Positions 54,153 to 64,000 of a stretch of 64,000 nt of DNA are shown in pieces. Source of the stretch: Persicaria tinctoria. Taxonomy: Eukaryota > Streptophyta > Magnoliopsida > Caryophyllales > Polygonaceae. Numbering within the stretch: position 1 is the stretch's first letter; every line of letters begins with the position of its first letter. A program made the position numbers and the translations under genes. Under the pieces are notes generated by a model, which was given only the letters and a program-made list of their open reading frames with translations, made no database searches and was not told the DNA's origin. Location: the NCBI GenBank assembly GCA_037127255.1, contig JBANSL010000001.1, positions 38,679,001 to 38,743,000 on the forward strand. The letters run 5' to 3'.

Positions 54153-54169
54153 TGGCGCCGTTGCCGGGG
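54153..54169 (+). other. Element A primer-binding site (tRNA-Asp)
   Basis: TGGCGCCGTTGCCGGGG is three bases after the 5' LTR and complementary to the 3' end of tRNA-Asp(GUC), as in many plant Athila/Tat-type elements. Confidence 0.9.
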
Positions 54170-54232
54170 AAGCTATCATTCGCGCCTTAGGTAGTTACAC
54201 CTCACGTCTACTTTGAGTTACTTTACAGGTGT

Positions 54233-57004
54233 ATGCGCCGTTCTGGTCAACAACCTGAGTTTGACGGCTTAGACGAACCAGAGCGCCTCCTACACATCCG
54301 AGCTAGACTACAAAGAGCCATGGCGGCCGCTGAAACACAAGAACAGCTGATTGCCAGGCTTACCAGGGAACTAGCCGCAAAGGATACTGCTATAGCCAGT
54401 AAAGATGCTGCTATCGCCGCTGAGAAAGCAGCAAGGGAGCAAGCAGAAGCTGAGCTTGCCCAATATCCAACTACAACAGAGGATTATATGCATCCAACTC
54501 TCGTCGTGCCTGAATCGGCGATTCTAATCCCTGAAAACTCTTTTGAAATTCGCACTCAATTTCTTATAGAACTTGAAAATAATGCTTTTCATGGAAAATT
54601 TAATGAGTGTCCTCTTGAACATATTACCAATTTTCATGACATGTGCCGTACTCTTGCTGAAGGTACAACTCTGGAATATGTCAAGATGAAAGCTTTCCGC
54701 TGGTCGCTGGCTAGACCTGCACTGAAGTGGCTTGAAGGGCTGAAGCCGAGATCTCTCACCACATGGGCACAAGTAGAGCAAGAGTTTCTGAACAAATACT
54801 TCCCACCCGCCAAAACAACACTTCTCCGCCAGAAAATCACCGCCTTCAAACAGAAGCCAGGGGAACCGCTAGCAAAGGCATGGGAACGCTACAAGGAGCT
54901 GCTGCGATCTTGCCCTACTCATGGACAGCCACCCTACGTCATTCAAGAGATCTTCTTCAACTCTCTTGATCAAGTCACTAAGGACAGAATTAACCACTAT
55001 ACTCGCTATGAGTATCTGACGATTCCACCAAGTGACGCATGGGGTGTGCTAGAAAAGCTCACTAACTACGACAACAAATATGGGGCTCCTACAAACTATG
55101 AGGAGAACTCCTACGCCAGGCCAGCACCATCTATGCAACTCTACGAGCCAGCGAAAGAGATTGACCCAGATGTCAGGGAGCAGTTCTACAGAGACCAAAA
55201 TCGCAAGCTCCTCAAGCAAGTCAAATACCTATCTGTCAATCAGCCTTGCATCGAATGCGGATCACAGAGGCACACCATTACTGAGTGCCCACACACAGAG
55301 CAAGTCAGAATGACAGAGACACACGAAGAGGAAGCTTACGCAGGGGGTCCCAATCGCTATATGGGAGATCAAAGGTTCTATCAACCACAATGGAACCAAG
55401 GTCCTCCTAGGAACCCCCTACCCTACAGAGCTCCAGGACTTCCAGAAAGGGATCAAAAGAAAGATGATCTGCAACTGATCCTTGAGGAGATGCGCCGAAA
55501 TCAGGGCACCATCAACAACCAGTTCCAGAACATCACCACCAAATTTGGGGAACTGGACATCTGGAAAAGAGGAATAGAGACCCAGATGGGTCAAATCGCT
55601 GCGCAGATCCCACGACCGTCCGGCAAGCTCCCTGGGCAAACAGAACCAAATCCTAAGGGGAAAACCGGACATGTCGCAGCTATCAAACTCAGGATTGGGC
55701 ATCAACTACACGAGCCAGAGGTCGGAAAACAGCAAAGCAACGCAGAGCAGCAACTCGAGACAGAGCAGCACCTGGTCGATCTCGACGAGCCCGTACTCGA
55801 TGTCGACAAGCCTCTACTCGACCAAGACCAGAAGCTGAACTCGGATTCCGCTGCGCAGACCAACAACCCGAGGTCGACAAACCAACTCGAGGTCGACAAG
55901 CCCCTGGTCGATGTCGAGGAGCAGCAAGCTGAGGTCGACGACTCTGCAGCATCTCCGACAACTGATCTAGCTCCGAAGCAGAAAAAGCCACTGCCTTTCC
56001 CTTCAAAAACACAGAAAGATCCCACTGCAGGTAGGTTTACCAGATTTGTTAATATGCTGCAAGAACTGAATGTTTCTATTCCTTTTACAGAAGCCCTGCA
56101 AGAGATGCCTGAATATGTCATGTTTCCGAAGGAAATCCTGAGCAAGCAGCGATCCATCTCAGAGATCGCAGGCGAATGCAAAGTACTCCACTTCCCTGAA
56201 AAGAGGCCTGACCCTGGTAAGTTTTCTGTTACTGTGGGTTTTGGACAATATAAATATGATTCTCTATGCGATTTAGGAGCAAGTGTGAGCATCATGCCTT
56301 TATCAATCTGGCGGAAGGTCAAGATAGGATGCATAGAACCTATGGATGCTAAATTATACATGGCTAACAATACAGTGGTAATCCCTACAGGTATAGTTGA
56401 AAATGTCCCCGTCCAGGTTGGTAAATTCTTTGTTCCAGCTGATTTCCTTATCATTGACTGTGCTAAAGATCCTACTAGCCCTATTATTCTTGGTAGACCA
56501 TTCTTAGCTACTACAGATGCCCGAATTAGTGTCAAGAATAGGTCGCTTACCTTCACCATAGGCGATGAGGTTTTGGATCTCTCTTTTGGCCCTGCAAAGA
56601 AGGAAGTTTCATGGCTGGAGGTGAAAAGCATCAGCAACCACAAGACTCAGCAAACAACGGAGGAAAGCGCCAGAACTGTACTCGAGGTCGACAAGCCCTA
56701 CTCGACCTCGACAAGCGCTCTACTCGACTTCGACAAACCTTTGTCGATCTCGACCACCACCACTGAGCTAGAGACTTGCCCAGAGTCTAAGTATGGGGTC
56801 CCTGTACTCGACCTCGACCAACAGTACTCGACATCGAGTAGACCCAAGCCCAAAGATTTCTGTTTTGGGTCCAAACAGGTAAGTTCAGGTATGAATTCTA
56901 CTCCCCCTCAGTCCATAAATAAAATTTTCAATGATTTAAGGGGAGATAAGACACCATGGCGAGAGAATCTGCAGAAACTAAAGGCTACAAAGAAGAAAAA
57001 GTAA
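54233..57004 (+). CDS. Element A gag-protease polyprotein
   Basis: 923 codons, uninterrupted. An Ala/Glu/Lys-rich coiled coil spans about residues 24-80. The gag capsid region (about 95-290) includes LEGLKPRSLTTWAQVEQEF and KPGEPLAKAWERYKELL. The zinc knuckle CIECGSQRHTITEC is at 339-352, CX2CX4HX4C. A linker rich in LVDLDEP/LEVDKP heptads occupies about 510-570. The protease has active site DLGAS (Asp680) and ILGRPFLATT. More heptad repeats follow (about 820-890), then a Lys-rich end. It forms virus-like particles and cleaves gag. There is no RT or integrase, so the ORF ends naturally rather than by a break. The start is the first ATG after the primer site. Confidence 0.93.
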   Translation: MRRSGQQPEFDGLDEPERLLHIRARLQRAMAAAETQEQLIARLTRELAAKDTAIASKDAAIAAEKAAREQAEAELAQYPTTTEDYMHPTLVVPESAILIPENSFEIRTQFLIELENNAFHGKFNECPLEHITNFHDMCRTLAEGTTLEYVKMKAFRWSLARPALKWLEGLKPRSLTTWAQVEQEFLNKYFPPAKTTLLRQKITAFKQKPGEPLAKAWERYKELLRSCPTHGQPPYVIQEIFFNSLDQVTKDRINHYTRYEYLTIPPSDAWGVLEKLTNYDNKYGAPTNYEENSYARPAPSMQLYEPAKEIDPDVREQFYRDQNRKLLKQVKYLSVNQPCIECGSQRHTITECPHTEQVRMTETHEEEAYAGGPNRYMGDQRFYQPQWNQGPPRNPLPYRAPGLPERDQKKDDLQLILEEMRRNQGTINNQFQNITTKFGELDIWKRGIETQMGQIAAQIPRPSGKLPGQTEPNPKGKTGHVAAIKLRIGHQLHEPEVGKQQSNAEQQLETEQHLVDLDEPVLDVDKPLLDQDQKLNSDSAAQTNNPRSTNQLEVDKPLVDVEEQQAEVDDSAASPTTDLAPKQKKPLPFPSKTQKDPTAGRFTRFVNMLQELNVSIPFTEALQEMPEYVMFPKEILSKQRSISEIAGECKVLHFPEKRPDPGKFSVTVGFGQYKYDSLCDLGASVSIMPLSIWRKVKIGCIEPMDAKLYMANNTVVIPTGIVENVPVQVGKFFVPADFLIIDCAKDPTSPIILGRPFLATTDARISVKNRSLTFTIGDEVLDLSFGPAKKEVSWLEVKSISNHKTQQTTEESARTVLEVDKPYSTSTSALLDFDKPLSISTTTTELETCPESKYGVPVLDLDQQYSTSSRPKPKDFCFGSKQVSSGMNSTPPQSINKIFNDLRGDKTPWRENLQKLKATKKKK

Positions 57005-58833
57005 GAGAAGGGAGATGATGCAAGCAACCACCTGTCAGCTAAGCTTGCATACTACCATCGGGACCTAGATGATCCAGAAGAAGGGCCAAGCATGAGCGGG
57101 CCCCACAATAATGGTCCTTGAGCACAAACGTTAAAGTCGGCCTAGCGACTATAAAATCTAGAGCATGTATATAAGACTTTATGAATTTTGTTTTTTTTTT
57201 ATTATTATTATTGTTCTTTAATTTTATTTTTTTGGCTTTAAGTCTTTTAAAATAATTCATATGGATAATCTTGTTTTTGTGGAATCTAATACTTTTTGGA
57301 TCGGCAAGTATATAAGGATCGCGAAAAGTGGAATAAGAAGTCCCTGAAAACCAGTCAGAATCGACGAAGGCCAAGTCGACGATGACAAGGAGGAGAAGCC
57401 AGAAGTTACTCGACCTCGAGTAGACGTACTCGACCTCGACAAAGCCCAGAAGCTCCTCGACTTCAGAATCCACTAGACGCAGACGAGCCTACTCGAGATC
57501 GAGTAAACCGTACTTGATGTCGACTAGCCACCTACTCGACATGCACTGATCTGCCTTCCTCGATGCATCATCCTGTGAGTTCCTTCCGTTACTCTTGTTT
57601 TATTTGATCTTATACAGTGAGGACACTGTAAATTTTAAGTATGGGGTGGGGGAAGGGCTTACTTTGTGCATATTTGATCATATTTGATATTTTGCATGTT
57701 TTATTTCTTTGAATTGCTACATGGCTAATTTGGAATACATTAATGCTTTATGTGCTCATATGCATGATTTCCAAAAATTTGAGAAAAATGACCCCCATAA
57801 AAAATTTTGAATAATGTCATGGAAGTGTAATATTGAACTCAACGATGCAAAATTGGATTCATTAGAGATATAGCATGAAATTGCCTAGTAAAGGGAAGTC
57901 ATAATAAAGTGCATATTTTGATGAAAACCATGAAAGGAGGTAAATTTTGAAGTTGCTTTTGACATGTTGCATGATAAGATGACGGAGGACTTTATATTTC
58001 CATATAATGCTCATATTGTTAAATCCTAGCCTTACCTATGCTTATGCATCACAAAAACCATAATATGCCTTATTTCAATTATTGCTCCACATGATCTAAA
58101 TATTTGCCATTCTTTACCTTATCCGGGGATTATGTTGAGAATGATGTTACATTATGGAGGTTGTTATATGGTTGTTGTGTTTATCATTATTGGAGTTTGG
58201 AAGGAAATTGTTTGAAATATATGGAAAATTTAATGAGTGAAAGAAAATCCAATCACCTCAGGAGATAAAGGTAGATTGACCCTGCTCTCTGAGATAATAG
58301 TTTGGAGAGATGGGACACATTGTGAGGAGTCCAAAGCACTAAGTATCCGGGGCCATTCATGACACCCATGTTTGCGACTCGCGAGAAGGCAGTGCTGAGG
58401 TTAGAGAGGTAAACACATTATTATTGAGAAAAGCAATATGAAAGGTGATGAATTATATGGAGAAAGAATGTGGAATGAAACTCAAGTTTGGAAATGATCC
58501 ATTTCCCCGGATCAAAAGCACCACATTGCCAAGAATTGCCCACCTTTAGCCTTTTACCAATACTACTCCTTATTTGAGCTTAAATTGAAGTCTTCTTGAT
58601 TATCAATGCTTTGTCATATAAATTGTTTATGCATAACCCTCCTTTTGTGAGTAGATGTTGCTTTTATATATTTGCACATGCATGGATCTGTGACATTAGT
58701 ACCTTTTCGAGGATGGTAATTAATTGCAGGGTTATATAAGAATGAATCTAAGATGTTGAGAGTTTTGATTTCTTCCCCTGAATAACCAATAAAAGTATTG
58801 CTTGAGGACAATCAAGCTTAAGTATGGGGTGTT
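57005..58833 (+). other. Element A 3' noncoding region with two polypurine motifs
   Basis: No supported ORF. TCGA units at 57405-57545. The motif GAGGACACTGTAAATTTTAA plus GTATGGGGTGGGGGAA lies at 57618-57654. A second version, GAGGACAATCAAGCTTAAGT plus ATGGGGTG, lies at 58804-58831 against the 3' LTR and is the likely polypurine tract. Confidence 0.65.
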
Positions 58834-60857
58834 TGTTGTGAGCCTAATTAGCCGTGTTTTTATGCATACTTCAGTTCCATATTCTTTACATTTTGCATAT
58901 TTCAGGTTGGGAATATGTCGAATTTATGTAGTTTATGCATAATTGTCAGAAATGGAGATCTACATAAGTTTCTGTTTAATATCGCAGAATATGGAACCAT
59001 TTCGGAAGAAAACCAAGAAAGCGAGAATCGGAGGCAAAGCCACTCGATATCGACTAAGCTTAGTCGATCTCGACAAGACTTGCCTAGGCACCAGCCATCA
59101 TCGAGGAGCCTGTGTCGAGAAACAGAAGACAAGGAACCCGAGCCCTACTCGACATCGAGTACAGCTACTCGAAGTCGACAAAGAGGGGAGCCAGGACCCA
59201 GACTCGAGGAGAAGGCTACCCGACCTGACCAGGAGGCCGACAACCCTACTCGACCTCGACGAAATCTTGTCGAGATCGACGAGCCTCCCAGCGCCTGCCC
59301 GAGCCCATGCCGAGGAGAAGCTACTCTACTAGAGAGGACCACACCCTAGTCGATCTCGAGGAGCCCTAGTCGAGATCGACGAGCGCCGAAGTCCAGATCC
59401 GAGCCTGTCGAGTAGAGCCACCCGAGAAAACCCAGTCGACATAGCCAGTCTACTCGACCTCGACGAGCCCTTGTCGACATCGACGAGCCCCAGGAGTCAT
59501 GTCCGAGCCTGTCGAGGATTGGCTAGCCGAGACGACGAGCCAAGCCCAGTCGACCAAGAAGTCTACTCGAGGTCGATAAAGCCCTTGTCGAGATCGACCA
59601 CGAGTCCAGAAGCTGTGTGACGCGGTTTGATGAATCCTACTCGACTTGGGCGTGAAGATTGCTGATTCTATCCGAAAATATCCACATCTATCATGAAGAA
59701 GAAGAGTTCTATCCATTGAAGACACTTTAGATATATTTCCTATTTTAGATTTAATTCCTTTATGTCTTTTATTTATCATTAAAGTCTTAGATATAGTTTT
59801 AGATATAGATATAGATATTCTATCCTTGATTAGCAAGGATTAGAAGCCTATAAATAAAGCCCATGGGGCTCAGTTTTATTCAATCAATTTTGGTCAGAGA
59901 CAAAGAGTTCCAAGGAGAAGTTTAGGGAGTTCGAAGGTTTTAGGGTTTTGGCATTCGACGAGAGTTGGATTGCTGGGATTGTAAAGTCTTTGAATTTAGT
60001 TTAATGCAAGTTGTTTTCTTTCAATCGATGATGTCTGAGTTTGCGATGAAGAGCGAGTAGTCAACCCACTTCTAGGGTTGGGGCGACCCCGACGATAGCC
60101 ATGCATAATTGAGGTAAAGATCCGACCTTTATCATGATTTGAGCATTTTCTTACTTGTTGATGTGTTTATTACCCATCTAATGGAGATCCATGCTAACAA
60201 CTTGGATTATAAACATAAAATCGGTAGAGACAATTAGGGTTTCTTGAGAGAGTTGTCTAATTGTTGGAAAAAGCGAAAGCTTAGTCCTTTAATGCGATTC
60301 ACATGATTATCTGTTTGGTCCTGCCTTATGCATGTTTGGTTATCGTTGTTGCAAACCCCAATCTTGGAAGTTCTTTTACATAAAGTTTAGTCGAAACCCC
60401 AAAGCATTTGTTTTTACTTTCTTTTATTTCGTTTTACTCCCTGCCCTCGTCGATCTCGACCAAGCTTGGTCGACCTCGACCACTGATCTTCGACCCAGAG
60501 TCGCCGTAGCTTACTTGTGCAGGATCTCGACCAGACCCACTCGACCCAGACGAAGGCTACTCGATCTCGAGTTGAGCCTTGTCGAGATCGACCACCGTTG
60601 CCGAAGCTGTTGTGCCCTGTTCGACTGTCCGAGCTTCTGTCGACTAACCCTTAGTCGAGCCCGAGGACCCTGTTGTCGATTTCTGATCGTGAGATTCTCC
60701 GCTACCTAAGATCCGCTGACACGCTTACTCGTGGATCGATCCTGACTTCCCGCTGCTACATCAAGAGGAGGTCTTGTAATTATTTGCAAGGGACGGAATC
60801 TGGTTTGCTGTGATTTATTTATATTTTATTTGCATTCTCGATTTCCTCCTTACAACA
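58834..60857 (+). repeat. Element A 3' LTR
   Basis: Same length as the 5' LTR (offset exactly 6708 throughout). Differences noticed include bases near 58866, 58903, 59291, 59933, 60176, 60507, 60573, 60609, 60661, 60672, 60727 and 60764-60765. Confidence 0.95.
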
Positions 60858-62970
60858 CTACCATATGAAGGCAGTGAGTCCATATCTCTCGGAGACGGTT
60901 CTTTCATCCCCATTCAAAACCACAGTTCCTCTTTCATCTCTACACCCTCTCGTTCCTTTCATCTTTCTCGCATTCTTCATGCTCCATTATTAATCAAAAA
61001 CTTGCTTTTTGTCAATCGCTTTTGCCGGGATAACAAAATCTTTTTCCAATTTCATGATAATCATTGCATGGTTTGTGATTCTTCCACACATGCACCATTT
61101 ATCAGGGGGTCGTTGATGGAGGTCTTTATGTGTGGCCCATCAGTTCGACATTACCACCACCTACACCCCACCTTCATTCCACCATCGTTGCTCAGAAATC
61201 AGTTTTGTCGTATTCTCCCACATGGCACGCGAGGTTAGGGCACCCATCCAAAGAGATCACTAACCTTGTGGTTCATCAACCTTACTTACCTAAACTTGGC
61301 CCAACAATTACCCTTGTGTTTCTTGTTCTTGGGACAAGGCCCATACCTTACCTCACAAGCCCAGTTTGTCTAAGTCTTATAAAATCTTGCAACTTTTGTT
61401 TATTGATGTTTAGGGTCCAGCCCATCATCAATCTATCAATGGCAATAGATATTTTGTTTCAATTCTGGATGATTTCTTTTATGTGGTTGTTTCCCTTTCA
61501 ATCTAAATCACAAGTGCCGGCTATTATTACCAATTTCATAAATCTTGTCACCAATTTCTTTGGTGAAAGTGTGATTTCTATCCAAACGGATAATTGGACG
61601 GAATTTAAGCCACTTGACACTTGCTACTCTTTTTCAATCCCGAGGCATTTCTCATCGTCTCTCATGCCCATACTCTCATCATCAAAATGGGATGATCGAA
61701 TCTCGCCACTGACGAATTGTAGATATGAGTCTTACCCTTCTAAAACACGCCTCTCTACCCCTTTGATTTTGTAATTATGCCTTTGAAACCTCCATCTACC
61801 TCCAAAATCGACTTCCCAATCCCACACTAAATAACCAATCCCCCTTCTCAATACGTTTCCACAAAAACCCTGATTATGCCTTCCTTAAAACTTTTGGGTG
61901 CTTGTACTTTTCGAACCTCCATCCATACAATAAACATAAGCTTAAGTTCCTCTTTTCTCCATACATTTTCTTGGGCTATAGACGGAAAGGTTACATCTGT
62001 TTTGATTGGGTCAACCATAAATTTTACATATCAATGGACATTATCTTTCATGAACCATATTTCCCTTTTGCCATTGCTCAAACAAAATCTCCTTTGATCT
62101 TGTCCCCTGAAGCCCAACTCTCTCTCATTCATCAGGCCTCCTCTTCTCCTCCCATTGTTACCACAATAGGCCTAATTAGTCTGACCCACTCCCCCATTTC
62201 CCCATCACTCTTCAAACCGAAACACACCCCTTGACATAGAGTCATCGTCATCCTCATCCTCTGTTGAGAGAACCCAAGCCGCTCCTCCGCCGCCTCATCC
62301 GATGTTAACTCAATAAAAAAAAAACCTTTAAGCCTCTTGTTCGAATAAATGGTACCATCCCATGGCCCCAATTATCTCACACTTTTGTTGTCCCGGAGGA
62401 GCCGACCTCTTTTACTGAGGCCTCAAAACACCATGAATTGAGGACATCCATGGAAATTGAATTCCGGGCCCTTCTTGATTCAAGTACCTGGATCTTAGTT
62501 CCTCATTCTCCATCATTCAACAACTTGGGTGTAAAGTGGGTTTTTAAGACAAAGAGACGGACTGATGGCTCAATCGATCGTCGAAAAGCTCGACTTGTCG
62601 CTATGGGATTTCATCAGTTTCTCGGCATTGATTACGATGAGACATTCATCCCAGTTGCAAAGCCATCCACCATTCGCCTTCTCCTCCCCCTTGTTGCTAT
62701 GAACTGCTGGACCACCACACAATTAGACATTGAAAATGACTTTCTTCATGGCTCCCTTGACAAAAATGTCTAATGTGTCCAACCTCCAGGATTTGTTAAT
62801 CTCTCTTATCCTTCTCATGTTTGCAAGTTAAATCGATCTCTGTGTGGTCTCAAACAAGCTCCCCAAGCTTGGTTCTCTCGTCTTTATGATGCCTTAATCA
62901 TAATAGGGTTCTCTCAATGCCCTGCTAACAACTCCCTTTTCTCTTATAGATATGGCTCTCACTATGCATT
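60858..62970 (+). pseudogene. Copia pol: protease end, integrase and RT start
   Basis: Continues the protease broken at 52125 with LPYEGSESISLGDGS, then RILHAPLLIKNLLFVNRFCR (pre-integrase), WHARLGHPSKEI (61220), integrase pieces in several frames (QTDNWTEF, about 61585), and an RT start KWVFKTKRRTDGSIDRRKAR with QLDIENDFLHGSLDKNV (about 62720) and LCGLKQAPQAW (about 62840). Numerous frameshifts and stops. Cut by element C. Confidence 0.85.
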
Positions 62971-64000
62971 TGACGAGAGAGTTTCTCGACCAAATAAATT
63001 TGTAGTAAAAAAGCCGCTATAGGACAGTGGAGTCAGGTTCGTCCCTAAGAGAGTAGTTAGAGGTTCTAGGTTTAGTTGGTTTCGGGGTTCGGGAATAGCG
63101 GGAAAAGGTGGATGTCGACAAAGAACAGAGGGGTCAATGTTGAATGGTTTTCCTGCGCAGAACGTAAATAACGAAATATAATAAAAATGAATAAAATAAA
63201 GGTGCAAACTTCCAAAGTTAGGGATTACCGCAACAATAAACATATGTGTAGATTATAAATCACATAAAGATGCATGCTTTATATCAAATAACTTTCGTTA
63301 TTAACAAATAGGAATATAGGGGCTTTCGCATAAACACTAAATGTTACTATCCTTTTTTCATAATTAATCCAAATTCATAATAAGATCACTTTCGCTTCAA
63401 TATCACAAATAAGGATCACCTACTACTCTCGTAGATGAATTATGCATATAGTATAGAAGATGATAAAGACATACAAGTTCATAAATTCATAAATCAAATA
63501 CATATATCTATGTTGGGATCACCCCAACCCTAGAAGAAGGAAATTAAAAACAAGACATAATAAAAGAAAATAACTTTATCATTAAACTAAAACTAGAACT
63601 TACAACCATTCGTCTCATTCCTCCTTCTTCTCTCTCGCCTCTCTCCTCTTTTCCTTCTAACTATTTGCGCCCAAAGACGACTTGGCTGGAATGAATGAAA
63701 ACCAGCCCCTAGGGTTTTATCTATAGGACTCAATCCTTGCTACCCAAGGAGAGCAAATATCTATCTAAATCATAAAAATAAAACTTTCCGAAAATAATTA
63801 AATAAAACAAATAAAAATCTCCTAGGTAAAATAGAGTTCAACCAAAGAGGATAAAAGTATTCCAAGGCGATAAAAGATCTTCAACTTAGTCCTTAAGCAA
63901 TCTCCCTTCAGATCCGGATCGTCAAAATGCGTCATCAGTGCTCTGCATCTTTGCTCGATATCAAGTGATAGACTCGATATCGAGTCATGTTGTTCATCTC
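62971..64000 (-). repeat. Element C: LTR of a third Athila/Tat-like element, leaves window
   Basis: Begins TGACGAGAGAG against copia RT (left flank GCATT). Read on the minus strand it contains CTTCTAGGGTTGGGGTGATC, closely like element A's LTR (ACTTCTAGGGTTGGGGCGAC), and a leader TATAGATAAAACCCTAGGGG, like A's TATAAATAAAGCCCATGGGG. The last 60 bp have the same kind of TCGA palindromes (ACTCGATATCGAGT). This is the outer end of its 3' LTR; the rest lies to the right. Confidence 0.7.

Larger units (their letters stand above)
52126..60857 (+). mobile_element. Element A: young non-autonomous Athila/Tat-like LTR element
   Basis: Both LTRs are 2024 bp, TGTTGTGAGCC...CTTACAACA. I noticed about a dozen substitutions and no indel between them. 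TSD CTACA/CTACC (52121-52125, 60858-60862; 4 of 5). A tRNA-Asp primer site, a gag-protease ORF of 923 codons, a 1.8-kb noncoding region and a polypurine tract follow in order. RT, RNase H and integrase are absent, so it must rely on a relative for movement. It interrupts the copia protease. Confidence 0.93.
41100..62970 (+). mobile_element. Decayed Ty1/copia element split by three LTR retrotransposons
   Basis: Pieces lie at about 41100-41519 (5' LTR and PBS), 51132-52125 (gag and the start of protease) and 60858-62970 (protease to RT). They read continuously when elements B (41520-51131) and A (52126-60857) are set aside. At 62971 element C interrupts the RT and the remainder leaves the window. 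Many stops and frameshifts show it is old. Confidence 0.88.

Noticed and set aside
55702..56643. Minus-strand 313-codon ORF
   Set aside because: Fully antisense to the gag-protease ORF, which has clear zinc-knuckle and protease motifs.
62962..63243. Minus-strand 93-codon ORF
   Set aside because: It crosses the junction between copia RT and the element C LTR, so it cannot be an old gene.

Overview
The window is nuclear DNA of a flowering plant, most likely a eudicot: AT-rich, with a nine-exon host gene using GT-AG introns, and otherwise transposable elements of the classes typical of plants (chromovirus and tRNA-Asp-primed LTR elements, a copia element, Helitrons, MULEs, hATs, MITEs). I see no bacterial, organellar or rRNA sequence. 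By my reading the only intact host gene is a plastid-type beta-amylase at 7776-13794 (nine exons, 555 codons, both catalytic glutamates present).

Layout. 1-6780: the 3' part of a decayed Tekay/Del-like chromovirus (gag zinc knuckles, protease, RT, RNase H, integrase, chromodomain, 3' LTR). 6781-7775: intergenic with a possible MITE. 7776-13794: beta-amylase, with a palindromic MITE in intron 1. 13936-14800: an element with long terminal inverted repeats (TIRs). 15058-23665: a hAT-type element (8-bp target site duplication, TSD, 7/8) holding two MULE-like insertions. One carries a GC-rich proline-rich fragment. The other carries the last seven exons of an ABCA transporter plus two tRNA-like loci. 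23939-39190: a 15.3-kb Helitron (AT insertion site, terminal hairpin, CTAG end) inserted in an old minus-strand LTR. It encodes a nearly intact Rep/helicase protein and carries fragments of four host genes: a PPR gene, a UBX-type UBA-like domain spliced to the transposase, an M1 aminopeptidase and a cellulose synthase. A hAT element sits inside it.

41.1-62.97 kb: one broken copia element is the host for three LTR retrotransposons. Element B (41520-51131, minus strand, exact TSD GCCGC) contains a hAT (45538-46829, exact 8-bp TSD) and a small Helitron (48803-50739). Element A (52126-60857, plus strand) splits the copia protease domain. It has two 2024-bp LTRs that are almost identical, and a single gag-protease ORF of 923 codons with no RT or integrase. 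Element C starts at 62971 in the copia RT and leaves the window. A, B and C belong to the Athila/Tat-like group: A and B have primer sites matching tRNA-Asp, and C's LTR resembles A's.

How the parts relate: the beta-amylase acts alone in plastid starch breakdown. Everything else is mobile DNA with clear insertion order: copia first, then A, B and C, then the hAT and Helitron inside B. The most unusual signals are the multi-gene Helitron with a captured UBA-like domain and a duplicated exon cassette in its transposase gene, the TCGA-rich 21-bp repeat spread through both LTRs and the gag gene of element A, and a twice-repeated polypurine motif shared by elements A and B.
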